A stretch of DNA of 48,187 bases from Rhodocyclaceae bacterium UBA2250 (GCA_002347285.1 DDXW01000027.1:1-48187); one strand, 5' to 3'; numbered from the stretch's first letter, positions 12,061 to 20,010 are shown. Program-made: numbers and translations. The notes: a model not told the origin generated them from the sequence alone.

Positions 12061-12087
12061 AAAACTCGGCGCTGCCAAGGCGGCGCC
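12061..12087 (-). repeat. CCGAGTTT dispersed repeat, minus orientation
   Basis: AAAACTCGGCGCTGCCAAGG followed by CGGCGCC, ten bases after the aceB stop. It has the inverted ends GGCGC/GCGCC and a TGCCAAGG variant in the centre. It is in direct orientation with the copy at 13641, on the other side of the fic module. Confidence 0.8.
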
Positions 12088-12089
12088 GA

Positions 12090-12458
12090 TCAACGAAAAA
12101 CGGCGCACCGGGTATCCGGCGCGCCGTTTTTTATTGTCGACTCGAATATTGGCACTGGCGGGACAGCAATTGTGGCAAAAGTCCCGTGCACAAGGCCATC
12201 GAATAGGGCTGTCAGGATTCGAATACCCACATCTCCTCTCGCCTCAAGCAACTGCAGAACCTCTTGGGCTACAAAACGCTTAGGGGCACGCTGATAAGTA
12301 CCCTTTCGTGTTTCGGCCGAGTTACGGGCATTCGTCACGAGACTACCATCCACACCACAACGACGCAGAAAAGAGTCGAAATCCCGGTGAGAGTAAAACA
12401 CCTCGGCCAATGCGTCTTCCATCAGTTTTAGCGCCGTCGGATTGAATCGGCTAGTCAT
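12090..12458 (-). pseudogene. 5' stump of an accessory gene downstream of fic
   Basis: The frame starts MTSRFNPTALKLMEDALAEV and overlaps the end of fic by eight bases, so it was translated with it. About 90 residues look like a real alpha-helical domain (LAEVFYSHRDFDSFLRRCG, then APKRFVAQEVLQLLEARGD). The remainder (FATIAVPPVPIFESTIKNG) loses that character and the frame runs straight through the aceB terminator to a stop at 12090. The simplest reading is a longer gene cut near 12135-12185, leaving its N-terminal domain. I do not recognise the family with certainty; the helical start is of the sort seen at the front of multidomain defence proteins, but that is a guess. Base composition is visibly more AT-rich than the neighbours. 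Confidence 0.6.
12101..12132 (+). terminator. Rho-independent terminator of aceB
   Basis: CGGCGC-A-CCGG, GTAT loop, CCGG-C-GCGCCG, followed by six T. It lies 50 bases after the aceB stop, immediately after the repeat copy. Confidence 0.9.
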
Positions 12459-13560
12459 GATTCGTCATCGCCCCAGATACAGGTGTCGGGAGTAGGCTTC
12501 CGGTTAGGATTTCATACAGCGGCAGGTTGATGTAGTAGTTGCTCCGTCCCACCTTGCGCTTGTGCAGGAAGCCACCGGCCACCAGCGCCTCCAGATACTT
12601 GGTCGCTGTCAGCCGTGACACTTTCAGATCGTGTTCGATGAACTCGATCTTGGTGTAGGGGTAGGAAAACAGGTTGTTGATCAGGTCCTGGCTGTAGAAA
12701 CGGTAACCGGCGCGAATGCGGTGCTTGTAATCCATCAGCAATGCCTTGATGGCCTGGATGGTGGCGATGCCGTCGGCGGCGGTTTGCTCGACAGCGGCGA
12801 GCATGTAGAGCACCCAGTCTTCCCAACTGTCTCGGTCGCGAGTTTCCTGCAGCAGGCGGTAATAGTCGGCCTTGGTGCGTACGATGTGGCGTGAGAGATA
12901 GAGCACGGGGATGTCGAGCAGGCCCTGCTTGACGAGGTAGAGCACGTTGATGATGCGCCCGGTGCGGCCGTTGCCGTCGTAGAAGGGATGGATGCTTTCG
13001 AACTGGTGATGGATCAGCGCCATCTTGATCAGCGGATCGGTCGCGAACAGCGCGTCGTCGTTGATGAAGCGCTCCAGGTCGCCCATAAGGGCAAGGATGT
13101 CGTCCGGGTTCTGCGGCGGCGTATAAACGGTACGACCGCCGTCGCCCTTGAGCGCCGTGCCCGGCAGCTTGCGGAAGCCTGCGCGGTTGCGCTCCAGCTC
13201 GGCCTGGATGTCGATGATGTCGTTGTTGGTCAGAAGGCCTGTCTTGCGCACGGCATCGAAACCGACGCGCAAGGCCTGGCCGTAATAGGCCACTTCCTTG
13301 GCCGCCGCACTGCTGGCGGAATCCGGAAACACGGCTTCGCGGAACAGTTCGTCGTGGGTGGTGACGATGTTCTCGATTTCCGAGCTGTCCTTCGCCTCCT
13401 GCAGGCCGAGGGTGCTGATGAGAATCCCTTGGTTCGGCATCGAGGCGGCCACCCCCTTCAACTCGGCCAGCTTGCGGCTGGCGGCGTTGAGTTTCTTGAG
13501 GATGTCCGGCCGATCGAAGCGGTCGGGACGCAAGGATGTCAGGGGTGCGATTTCAGGCAT
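12451..13560 (-). CDS. Fic-domain protein (AMPylase-type), class II autoinhibited
   Basis: A 369-residue Fic protein, a family that usually transfers AMP from ATP to target proteins. The catalytic loop HPFYDGNGRTGR is complete at about residues 191-202, with the catalytic His first. An N-terminal SSEIEN (59-64) matches the [S/T]xxxE[G/N] inhibitory helix, so this is a self-inhibited class II Fic. A C-terminal winged helix (LKVSRLTATKYLEALVAGGF, then KVGRSNYY) suggests DNA binding, common in this long Fic subfamily. A TTG upstream at 13593 could add 11 residues; the ATG at 13560 is preferred. An AT-rich tract with TATATA elements precedes it. The downstream partner gene is truncated. The pair lies between two direct repeat copies and looks acquired. 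Confidence 0.92.
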   Translation of the reverse strand: MPEIAPLTSLRPDRFDRPDILKKLNAASRKLAELKGVAASMPNQGILISTLGLQEAKDSSEIENIVTTHDELFREAVFPDSASSAAAKEVAYYGQALRVGFDAVRKTGLLTNNDIIDIQAELERNRAGFRKLPGTALKGDGGRTVYTPPQNPDDILALMGDLERFINDDALFATDPLIKMALIHHQFESIHPFYDGNGRTGRIINVLYLVKQGLLDIPVLYLSRHIVRTKADYYRLLQETRDRDSWEDWVLYMLAAVEQTAADGIATIQAIKALLMDYKHRIRAGYRFYSQDLINNLFSYPYTKIEFIEHDLKVSRLTATKYLEALVAGGFLHKRKVGRSNYYINLPLYEILTGSLLPTPVSGAMTNHD

Positions 13561-13640
13561 ATCTATACATGTCGCCAGCAACCTATATAGCAATTCATGC
13601 TTTTATATACATATCGAGCGGGACATGCAAAGGATTTCTG

Positions 13641-13667
13641 AAAACTCGGCGCTGGCGAGGCGGCGCC
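13641..13667 (-). repeat. CCGAGTTT dispersed repeat, minus orientation
   Basis: AAAACTCGGCGCTGGCGAGG followed by CGGCGCC: the cleanest copy, with inverted ends GGCGC/GCGCC. It lies 19 bases beyond the flavin-reductase stop and upstream of fic. Confidence 0.85.
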
Positions 13668-13686
13668 AGTGGGCCGCCCGCGCGCC

Positions 13687-14229
13687 CTACAGGCCGGGCG
13701 GCAGCTTGGCGGCCATCATCTTTCGCCGGTCGAGCCGCTCGCCGTCGACGATGAAGGTGCCGTCACCGACGGCGTGCAGCGTGCGCTTCTCCTTGCGTGC
13801 GGTGTTCATGTAGGCGGCGACACCCTCCAGCACGACGATGTTGTGCTTGCCGACGATGTCGACCACCTTGCATTCGATGTTGGCCAGGCATTCTTTGATC
13901 AGGGGCGCCTTGACGATCCTGCCCGGCTCGGGCGTGAGGCCGAACTTGGCGAACTTGTCGGTGTCGCTGCCGGAGCAGGTGCCGATGCCGACCACCTGAT
14001 CGAGCATGTCGACGGTGGGGATGGCGATCACACACTCCCTGTGCTTGTGCATGGCGGCGAAGGAGTAGTTCCACGCGCCCGTGGTGATGGCGAACTGCGG
14101 CGTGAAGTCCACCACCATGGTCCACGAGATCGTCATGATGTTGTTCTTCTTGCCGTCATGCGTCGTCACCAGGACGACCGGTCCCGATTCCATCAGGGTG
14201 AAGGCCTTGCCGAGTTTGAACTGTCGCAT
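13687..14229 (-). CDS. Flavin reductase-like, FMN-binding split-barrel protein
   Basis: A 180-residue protein of the flavin reductase-like family, which binds FMN and reduces flavin or acts as an electron-transfer partner in the cytoplasm. Family features are GPVVLVTTHDGKKNNIMTISW, TTGAWNYS, a GTCSGSDTDKFAKFGLTPEPG loop that contacts flavin, and the later NIECKVVDIVGKHNIVVLEG strand pair. GGAGGTG lies just before the ATG, a strong ribosome-binding site. It is monocistronic and divergent from lrgA, with about 140 bases between. The substrate or redox partner cannot be inferred from the context. Confidence 0.88.
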   Translation of the reverse strand: MRQFKLGKAFTLMESGPVVLVTTHDGKKNNIMTISWTMVVDFTPQFAITTGAWNYSFAAMHKHRECVIAIPTVDMLDQVVGIGTCSGSDTDKFAKFGLTPEPGRIVKAPLIKECLANIECKVVDIVGKHNIVVLEGVAAYMNTARKEKRTLHAVGDGTFIVDGERLDRRKMMAAKLPPGL

Positions 14230-14372
14230 GGGAGCACCTCCTGAATTTCAGTCGTCCGAGGGGATCAGCGTACTCCCGCGAACGCGGAAATCATAGCGCA
14301 GGCGGGTGATCGGCCGCTGGCCGGGCGGTGCACGGATTATCATGCGCGGCATCGTTCCCTCGGGATGCCGCC

Positions 14373-14723
14373 ATGCTCGCCGCCATCACCCTGCTCCTGC
14401 TGTTCCAGCTCGCCGGCGAGGCGATCGTGCTGTTCTTCGCACTGCCGGTGCCCGGCCCGGTGATCGGCATGGGCCTGCTGTTCGCCGCGTTGGCGCTGCG
14501 CGGCGGTCCGTCGCCGGCGTTGCGCGGCACGGCGCAGAATCTTCTTCAACATCTTTCGCTGCTGTTCGTGCCGGCCGGCGTCGGTGTGATGCTGCATGCG
14601 CAGCGCATGGCGGACGAGTGGCTGCCGATCGTCGTGGCGTTGGTGGCGAGCACCTTCCTGACGATCGCCGTGACGGCGCTGGTGCTGCGCCTGCTGCGCG
14701 TGCATGAGGATGAACAGACATGA
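14373..14723 (+). CDS. CidA/LrgA family holin-like protein
   Basis: A 116-residue inner-membrane protein with four hydrophobic segments and the family signature ALPVPGPVIGMGLLF at about residues 23-37; FVPAGVGVM follows. CidA/LrgA proteins are holin-like and act with LrgB partners in murein hydrolase control or, in other bacteria, in export of pyruvate or glycolate overflow. An in-frame start 15 codons upstream adds a hydrophilic tail without family similarity, so the ATG at 14373 (MLAAITLL) is chosen. It overlaps the next gene by four bases (ATGA). Confidence 0.88.
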   Translation: MLAAITLLLLFQLAGEAIVLFFALPVPGPVIGMGLLFAALALRGGPSPALRGTAQNLLQHLSLLFVPAGVGVMLHAQRMADEWLPIVVALVASTFLTIAVTALVLRLLRVHEDEQT

Positions 14724-15463
14724 ACGCCGCGCCGCATCAGACGCTGGGCGAGATCTGGGTCTATCTCGCCGCCTCGCCGCTGCTGGGCCTGACGCTGACG
14801 TTGCTCGCCTACCAGGGTGCCGTGTGGCTCAACCGGCGCTGCGGCGGCCATCCGCTCGCCAATCCGGTGCTGCTCGCCGTCGTCGTGCTGGTCGCCTTGC
14901 TGGCGGCGACCGGCACGCCGTATCAGACCTATTTCGACGGCGCGCAGTTCGTGCATTTCCTGCTCGGCCCGGCGACGGTGGCGCTGGCGATTCCGCTGTA
15001 TGCGCAGTTAGACCGCCTCAAGCGCATGGCCGGGCCGCTGCTCGTTGCGCTGCTGGCCGGCTCCCTCACCGCCGCGCTCTCGGCGGTGTTGGTCGGCAAG
15101 CTGCTCGGCGCGAGCGACGCGACGCTGCTGTCGCTGGCGCCGAAGTCGGTGACGACGCCAATCGCCATGGGCATCGCCGAACGCCTCGGCGGCCTGCCTT
15201 CGCTGACGGCGGTGCTGGTGATCCTCACCGGCATTCTCGGCGCGGTCGGCGCGCAGGGGCTCTACGCACTGATGAAGTGCCGCGATCCGGCGGTGCGCGG
15301 CTTCGCGCTCGGCGTGGCCTCGCACGGCATCGGCACGGCGCGCGCGTTCCAGGTCGGCGAGCAGGCGGGGGCATTCTCGGCGCTGGCGATGGGCCTCAAC
15401 GGGCTGCTCACCGCCGCACTGCTGCCCTGGCTGCTGCCGCCGCTGCTGCGCTGGCTGGGCTGA
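14720..15463 (+). CDS. LrgB/CidB family membrane protein
   Basis: A 247-residue polytopic membrane protein. The family core LAPKSVTTPIAMGIAERLGG and the following SHGIGTARAFQ block are present, with about seven to eight hydrophobic segments. The start overlaps the lrgA stop (ATGA), indicating translational coupling. In bacteria and plants these pairs have been tied to cell lysis control or to glycolate/pyruvate transport; the glyoxylate-shunt genes nearby make a carboxylate-transport role attractive, but that is speculation. The stop codon is followed two bases later by a repeat copy. Confidence 0.9.
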   Translation: MNAAPHQTLGEIWVYLAASPLLGLTLTLLAYQGAVWLNRRCGGHPLANPVLLAVVVLVALLAATGTPYQTYFDGAQFVHFLLGPATVALAIPLYAQLDRLKRMAGPLLVALLAGSLTAALSAVLVGKLLGASDATLLSLAPKSVTTPIAMGIAERLGGLPSLTAVLVILTGILGAVGAQGLYALMKCRDPAVRGFALGVASHGIGTARAFQVGEQAGAFSALAMGLNGLLTAALLPWLLPPLLRWLG

Positions 15464-15464
15464 G

Positions 15465-15489
15465 AAACTCGGCGCTCGCGAGGCGGCGC
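15465..15489 (-). repeat. CCGAGTTT dispersed repeat, minus orientation
   Basis: AAACTCGGCGCTCGCGAGGC followed by GGCGC, one base off the consensus centre, beginning one base after the lrgB stop codon. Confidence 0.78.
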
Positions 15490-15776
15490 AAGCAGTACGC
15501 CGATGGCATATCAGCGACAGCTTTTATTAGCATTCTTGAATAAAAGTTCGCTTGATCGCTATATATAAAGTAGTCTCTTGTTGCGGGCCGAGGGGCCTGC
15601 AATAATGCGCAAAAATATTCCCGTGCTCCGTGCAGGGAAAAGAATAAAAGGGGGGAAGGAAAGTCGTGTCGTCATGTCGGCCTGTTACCGAGGGCAACTC
15701 GCCTTTCTTCGCCGTTTCGTTTTTCGTCTTGCGCTTGCGCCAGGCAGCGCGCGCATCCAACTGACCAGGAACAACG
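15490..15776 (+). promoter_or_regulatory. Leader and promoter region of the sulfide dehydrogenase cluster
   Basis: Including the repeat, a 313-base non-coding stretch. It is AT-rich at its left (CTATATATAAAG at 15559-15570). The best promoter is TTGTTG (15578-15583), 17-bp spacer, AATAAT (15601-15606), giving a start near 15613 and a leader of about 160 nt. GGGCC-GAGG-GGCCT within the spacer region could form a small hairpin. No FNR-type TTGA-N6-TCAA box was found. AGGA lies eight bases before the ATG at 15777. Confidence 0.5.
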
Positions 15777-16427
15777 ATGGCTGATTCACAAAATCCTGAC
15801 AACACACCCGCCGAAGACAAAGAAAAGGAAGGTCTGATCAATCGGCTCAAGAACCCGCCGAAATGCTCGATGCTGCGCATGATCGTGGTCGGCGTGCTCG
15901 GCGGCATCGTCATCTGGGGCGGCCTCAACACGGCGATGGAATACACCAACCGTTCCGACTTCTGCCTGTCGTGCCACGAGATGACGATCCCCTTCGAAGA
16001 GCTGAAGAAGACGGTCCATTACAAGAACCGCAGCGGCACGACGGTGCAGTGCGCCGATTGCCACGTCGCCAGCAGCAAGACGCCGACCGACTACATCTTC
16101 AAGTCCTTCCAGAAGCTGATGGCGGCGCGCGACATCGTCGGCCACATCAAGGGCACCGTGGACACCCCCGAAAAATTCGAGGCCTATCGCCTGACGATGG
16201 CCAAGCGCGTCTGGGAACGCATGGTGGAGCGCGACTCCAAGGAGTGCCGCAACTGCCACGACTTCAAGACGATGGACCCCGAGAAGCAGAAGGACCGTTC
16301 GGTCGTCAAGCATGAGGGCGCCATCGAGGACGGCAAGACCTGCATCGAATGCCACAAGGGCATCGCGCACAAGCCGGTGCATCAACAGCTCGAGCAGGAA
16401 CAGGGTGCCGCCAAAACCGAAGGCTGA
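15777..16427 (+). CDS. Tetraheme NapC/NirT-family cytochrome c
   Basis: A 216-residue membrane-anchored cytochrome. One N-terminal transmembrane helix (about 33-50) is followed by four CxxCH heme sites: CLSCH 63-67, CADCH 92-96, CRNCH 157-161 and CIECH 189-193. That is the NapC/NirT pattern: proteins that pass electrons between the quinone pool and periplasmic redox enzymes. It is the first gene of a four-gene cluster with an EB_dh-like cytochrome and a flavocytochrome c pair, so it probably links sulfide dehydrogenase electrons to quinone or supplies quinol electrons to a periplasmic acceptor; direction is not shown by sequence. No nitrate or nitrite reductase catalytic subunit lies beside it. 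Confidence 0.93.
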   Translation: MADSQNPDNTPAEDKEKEGLINRLKNPPKCSMLRMIVVGVLGGIVIWGGLNTAMEYTNRSDFCLSCHEMTIPFEELKKTVHYKNRSGTTVQCADCHVASSKTPTDYIFKSFQKLMAARDIVGHIKGTVDTPEKFEAYRLTMAKRVWERMVERDSKECRNCHDFKTMDPEKQKDRSVVKHEGAIEDGKTCIECHKGIAHKPVHQQLEQEQGAAKTEG

Positions 16428-16475
16428 TAGGATTACATTTCCCGATCAATACACAGAACGAACAGGAGTCGATGC

Positions 16476-17390
16476 ATGAACAAGATTGCGATGGCCGTGA
16501 TGGGCGCGGTGGGAGCCATGATCGCCGGCGGCGCCGTGGCCGGTGCGCCGGACTGGAGCAAGGTGCCGGTCCGCAAGATCAAGGTCTTCTACCCGGGCCA
16601 GTCCAGCTTCGAATGGGTGATGAACAAGCCCGACCACTCGGCCGTGCCGGACATCGTCGACAAGAAGCGCCCCTGCGCCAAGTGCCACGAGGGCGACGCC
16701 AACGAGATCGGCGAGAAGATCGTCGCCGGCAAGCCGGTCGGCAGTTCGAAGAGCGTGCTCGAGCCGAAGCCGATCGCCGGCAAGGCCGGCTGGATGCCGG
16801 TCAGCTTCCAGGCCGCGCACGACGGCGAGAAGGCCTACTTCCGCTTCGAGTGGAACCCGCCGCAGATCGCCGGCCCGCAGATGGACAAGAAGAACGAGGT
16901 CAAGGTCACGATGCTGTTCGACGGCGGCAGCACGGTCGAAGGCGCCGAGCTGAACGGCTGCTGGTCGACCTGCCACGACGATCTGCGCAGCATGAAGAAC
17001 GCCAAGGACGACAAGACCACCAAGCACATCAAGGGCGCCGATCTCGCCAGCGGCAAGTTCTACGACCTGATCCAGTATCGCAGCGGCAAGGGCGAGAAGC
17101 CGGTCGACGGCTACGTCGCCGACCAGCGCGTCATGGAAGGCGGCAAGGGACTGGTCAAGGCCGAGGGCGTCAAGGAAGGCAACAAGTGGGTCGTCACCTT
17201 TGAGCGCACGCTCGCCGGCGGCGGCAAGGGCGACCATGCCCTCGTCGCTGACAAGATCTACAACTTCGGCTTCGCCGTCCACGAGAGCTTCGCCGAAGCG
17301 CGCTACCACTACGTCTCGCTGGGCTATCAGTTCGGCCTCGACAAGACGGTGGAAGGCGTCAAGAATTATTACAACATCACCAAGCAGTAA
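16476..17390 (+). CDS. Periplasmic cytochrome with ethylbenzene-dehydrogenase-type heme domain
   Basis: A 304-residue exported protein (signal peptide about 1-22, ending AVAGA). It carries a normal heme c site CAKCH at 67-71 and a second motif with an extra residue, C162-W-S-T-C166-H167 (CX3CH). The region from about 100 to the end resembles the EB_dh family, the heme-binding gamma-subunit fold of ethylbenzene and dimethylsulfide dehydrogenases, with the typical MPVSFQAAHDGEKAYFRFEW strand pair and a final NFGFAVHES segment. It lies between the tetraheme and diheme cytochrome genes. A role as electron carrier between these is inferred. Family assignment is good; heme number and ligands are not certain. 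Confidence 0.8.
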   Translation: MNKIAMAVMGAVGAMIAGGAVAGAPDWSKVPVRKIKVFYPGQSSFEWVMNKPDHSAVPDIVDKKRPCAKCHEGDANEIGEKIVAGKPVGSSKSVLEPKPIAGKAGWMPVSFQAAHDGEKAYFRFEWNPPQIAGPQMDKKNEVKVTMLFDGGSTVEGAELNGCWSTCHDDLRSMKNAKDDKTTKHIKGADLASGKFYDLIQYRSGKGEKPVDGYVADQRVMEGGKGLVKAEGVKEGNKWVVTFERTLAGGGKGDHALVADKIYNFGFAVHESFAEARYHYVSLGYQFGLDKTVEGVKNYYNITKQ

Positions 17391-17438
17391 GAGGGGAAGC
17401 AGCGCAGAGTGGTTCTTTCATCACAGGAGGAGAAACCG

Positions 17439-18017
17439 ATGAAGCAAAGATGGAGTGGGTTGGCGCTGGCCGTTGGCGCCATGACAGTCTCGGCAGCGGC
17501 GCTCGCCGCACCGCCGACGGCTGAAATGCTTTCGAACGCCTGTGCCGGTTGTCACGGCACCCACGGTGGCAGCGCCGGCCCGAGCATGCCGAGCCTCGCC
17601 AGCCAGTCGAAGACGGCGATCATCGAGGCCATGAAGAAGTTCAAGAGCGGGGAGCGCCCCTCCACCGTGATGGGTCGCCTCGCCAAGGGCTACTCGGACG
17701 CCGACTTCGAGAAGATGGGCGACTTCTTCTCCAAGCAGAAGTTCCACCCGACCAGCCAGGCCGTCGACCCCGCCAAGGTCAAGCACGGTGCCGAGCTGCA
17801 GGAAGCCAATTGCTCGCGCTGCCACCTCGACGACGGCAAGGAAGGCAAGGACGATACGCCGGTCATGGCCAGCCAGTGGCTGCCCTACCTGAACATCCAG
17901 ATGCAGCTGTATCAATCCGGCGCGCGCAAGATGCCGGAAAAGATGGCCGAGAAAGTCAAGCCGCTCTCCAAGCAGGACCTGGAAGCGCTGCTGCACTTCT
18001 ACGCCAGCGTGAAATAA
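17439..18017 (+). CDS. Diheme cytochrome c, FccA/c4-like
   Basis: A 192-residue periplasmic cytochrome with a cleavable signal peptide (to about residue 23, ALAA) and two c-type heme sites, CAGCH 35-39 and CSRCH 125-129, one in each half, as in the heme subunit of flavocytochrome c sulfide dehydrogenase and in cytochrome c4. The gene directly before the FccB-type flavoprotein is where fccA/soxE is expected. AGGAGG precedes the ATG at 17439; an upstream in-frame start is rejected because it lacks signal-peptide character. FccA and c4 proteins are similar, so the symbol is withheld. Confidence 0.88.
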   Translation: MKQRWSGLALAVGAMTVSAAALAAPPTAEMLSNACAGCHGTHGGSAGPSMPSLASQSKTAIIEAMKKFKSGERPSTVMGRLAKGYSDADFEKMGDFFSKQKFHPTSQAVDPAKVKHGAELQEANCSRCHLDDGKEGKDDTPVMASQWLPYLNIQMQLYQSGARKMPEKMAEKVKPLSKQDLEALLHFYASVK

Positions 18018-18033
18018 GGGAGGGGAAAACGAC

Positions 18034-19314
18034 ATGACTATGCAACGCAGAGACTTTCTCAAGATGGTCGGCGCCGGCGCCGGCGTCGGCGCCGCGACCG
18101 CGCTCACCGGCTGCGCCACGCAGCAGGCCGCCGGCGGCGGCCGCAAGGTAGTGGTGATCGGCGGCGGCTACGGCGGCACCATCGCCGCCAAATACATCCG
18201 CATGATGGACAAGAGCATCGAGGTGACGCTGATCGAGCGCAACGATCACTACATCTCCTGCCCGTTCTCCAACCTCTATCTCGGCGGCATCCTGCCCGAC
18301 CTGTCGAAGCTGACCATCAAGTACGACAAGCTCGCCGCCAACCACGGCATCAAGGTGGTGCAGGCCGAGGTCACCGGCGTCAACGCCGCCGAGCGCACCG
18401 TCACGACCAGCAAGGGCGTCTTCAACTACGACCGCCTCGTGGTCGCCCCCGGCGTCGACTTCCGCACCGAGGAGATCAAGGGCTACACCGCCCAGACGCC
18501 GGAAGTCGCGCCGCACGCCTGGAAGGCCGGCCCGCAGACCATCCTGCTGCGCAAGCAGCTCGAGGCGATGAAGCCGGGCGGCACCGTCGTGCTGTCGATC
18601 CCCCTCGCCCCCTTCCGCTGCCCGCCCGGCCCCTACGAGCGGACCAGCATGATCGCGATGTACCTCAAGCAGCACAAGCCCGGCTCGAAGCTGATCGTGC
18701 TCGACGCCAACCCGGACATCGTTTCGAAGAAGGGCCTGTTCCTCAAGGGCTGGAAGAAGCACTACGACGGCATCATCGACTATCGTCCCGCCAAGAAGGT
18801 CACCGAGGTGAGCGCCGACGGCAAGAGCGTGCTGATCGAGGGCATCGACGAGGTCAAGGGCGACGTGATCAACCTGATCCCGCCGCAGCGCGCCGGTGCC
18901 ATCGCCGTCTCCGCGGGCCTGGTCGGTCCCGACAAGAACTGGTGCCCGGTCAACCCGACCACCTTCGAGTCTACGATCCACAAGAACATCCACGTCATCG
19001 GCGACGCCTGCATCGCCGGCGCGATGCCGAAGTCCGGCTACTCGGCCAACTCCGAGGCCAAGGCCTGCGCCAACAACATCGTCAACCTGATGAACGGCCG
19101 GGCAATCGTCGACTTCTCCGGCATCAACACCTGCTACAGCTTCCTTTCCGCGAAGGAAGCCGTCGAGGTGACCGGCGTCTACCTGGTGGACAAGGAGAAG
19201 AACGTGATCATCGCGGCACCCGGTTCGGTCGGCGTTTCGCCCGACCTGTCGGAGACCGAGGCGATCTACGCCGAAAGCTGGCTCAACAACATCCTCACCG
19301 AGATGTCGTCCTGA
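18034..19314 (+). CDS. fccB: Flavocytochrome c sulfide dehydrogenase, flavoprotein subunit
   Basis: A 426-residue FAD protein that oxidises sulfide to sulfur or polysulfide and passes electrons to its cytochrome partner. The N-terminus has a twin-arginine signal (QRRDFLKMVGAG) with TGC at 25-27, possibly a lipoprotein site. VVVIGGGYGGTIAAKYIR is the FAD dinucleotide fold. All three family cysteines appear: Cys76 in HYISCPFSN (position of the covalent FAD link), Cys196 in FRCPPGPYER and Cys367 in NTCYSFLS, the last two matching the redox-active disulfide. Tat export implies folding with FAD before transport. GGGAGGGG precedes the start; a second ATG two codons later is equally usable. It ends the cluster; a strong bidirectional terminator follows. 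Confidence 0.93.
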   Translation: MTMQRRDFLKMVGAGAGVGAATALTGCATQQAAGGGRKVVVIGGGYGGTIAAKYIRMMDKSIEVTLIERNDHYISCPFSNLYLGGILPDLSKLTIKYDKLAANHGIKVVQAEVTGVNAAERTVTTSKGVFNYDRLVVAPGVDFRTEEIKGYTAQTPEVAPHAWKAGPQTILLRKQLEAMKPGGTVVLSIPLAPFRCPPGPYERTSMIAMYLKQHKPGSKLIVLDANPDIVSKKGLFLKGWKKHYDGIIDYRPAKKVTEVSADGKSVLIEGIDEVKGDVINLIPPQRAGAIAVSAGLVGPDKNWCPVNPTTFESTIHKNIHVIGDACIAGAMPKSGYSANSEAKACANNIVNLMNGRAIVDFSGINTCYSFLSAKEAVEVTGVYLVDKEKNVIIAAPGSVGVSPDLSETEAIYAESWLNNILTEMSS

Positions 19315-19330
19315 GCAGCTTCTTCAGCAA

Positions 19331-19364
19331 AAAAACAAACCCCGCCGCGGCGGGGTTTGTTTTT
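19331..19364. terminator. Perfect bidirectional terminator between fccB and cytochrome c4
   Basis: A 34-bp perfect palindrome: AAAAACAAACCCCGCCG and its exact complement, with A- and T-runs at the ends so that both strands carry GC stem plus U-tract. It serves the convergent fccB and cytochrome c4 genes. Confidence 0.93.
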
Positions 19365-19375
19365 CTGGCGGCTCG

Positions 19376-19400
19376 AAAACTCGGCGCCGGCGAGGCGGCG
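19376..19400 (-). repeat. CCGAGTTT dispersed repeat, minus orientation
   Basis: AAAACTCGGCGCCGGCGAGG followed by CGGCG, ending one base before the stop codon of the cytochrome c4 gene. Confidence 0.82.
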
Positions 19401-19401
19401 A

Positions 19402-19995
19402 TTACTGCATGCCGCCGATATACACGGCGACTGCCCGTCTTTCCAACTCGGTCAGTTTCGCGGCGATCGAATGCATGATCGCGTTGTCGTTGGTGCGCGC
19501 GCGCTTGTCGAATTCAGCCAGCTGAGTCTCGACATAGCGTGGATGCTGGCCGGCCAGGCGCGGCAGCTGCGCGGTGCCATGGCCGTTCTCGCCATGGCAG
19601 GAAGCGCAGGCCGCCACGCCGGAATAGCGGTTGCCCTTGTGGAAGATGTACTTGCCGACGGCCGCCAGATCGGCGTCGCCCGGCTGGCGCGCACCCGCCT
19701 GCTTGGCGGCGAAGAAGGCGGCCAGCCCGGCGATGTCGTCGTCCTTGAGATCCTTGGCCATATCGCCCATGGTGTCGCTCTTGCGCCGGCCGTCGCGGAA
19801 GTCCTTGAGCTGCTTCTGCAGGTAGTCGGGGTGCTGCGCCGCCAGGCGCGGATAGACCGCGCTCGCGCTCTCTCCTTCGGGGCCGTGACAGAGGGCGCAG
19901 CGCGTGTTCACGATCTCGAGCACGCGCGGCGAGGTTTCCGCGGCCGCCGCGGCCGCGAGCAAAGTCGAAAAACAGGCAACCAAAGCTGTCTTCAT
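19402..19995 (-). CDS. Diheme cytochrome c4-type protein
   Basis: A 197-residue periplasmic diheme cytochrome with signal peptide (about 1-19) and heme sites CALCH 33-37 and CASCH 130-134. The two halves are repeats (PRLAAQHPDYLQKQLKDFRD against PRLAGQHPRYVETQLAEFDK), the hallmark of cytochrome c4. Such proteins donate electrons to terminal oxidases or other reductases. AGGAGG lies before the ATG. The gene follows dut on the minus strand by 15 bases, so it may be cotranscribed with coaBC-dut, and it converges on the sulfide dehydrogenase cluster. Whether it accepts electrons from that cluster is a guess based on proximity. Confidence 0.92.
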   Translation of the reverse strand: MKTALVACFSTLLAAAAAAETSPRVLEIVNTRCALCHGPEGESASAVYPRLAAQHPDYLQKQLKDFRDGRRKSDTMGDMAKDLKDDDIAGLAAFFAAKQAGARQPGDADLAAVGKYIFHKGNRYSGVAACASCHGENGHGTAQLPRLAGQHPRYVETQLAEFDKRARTNDNAIMHSIAAKLTELERRAVAVYIGGMQ

Positions 19996-20010
19996 CGTCT
20001 TCCTCCTGAC

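Noticed and set aside
14764..14783. GCCGCCTCGCCGCTGC in lrgB as a repeat copy
   Set aside because: Only the left half matches and it encodes normal family sequence (LAASPLLG).
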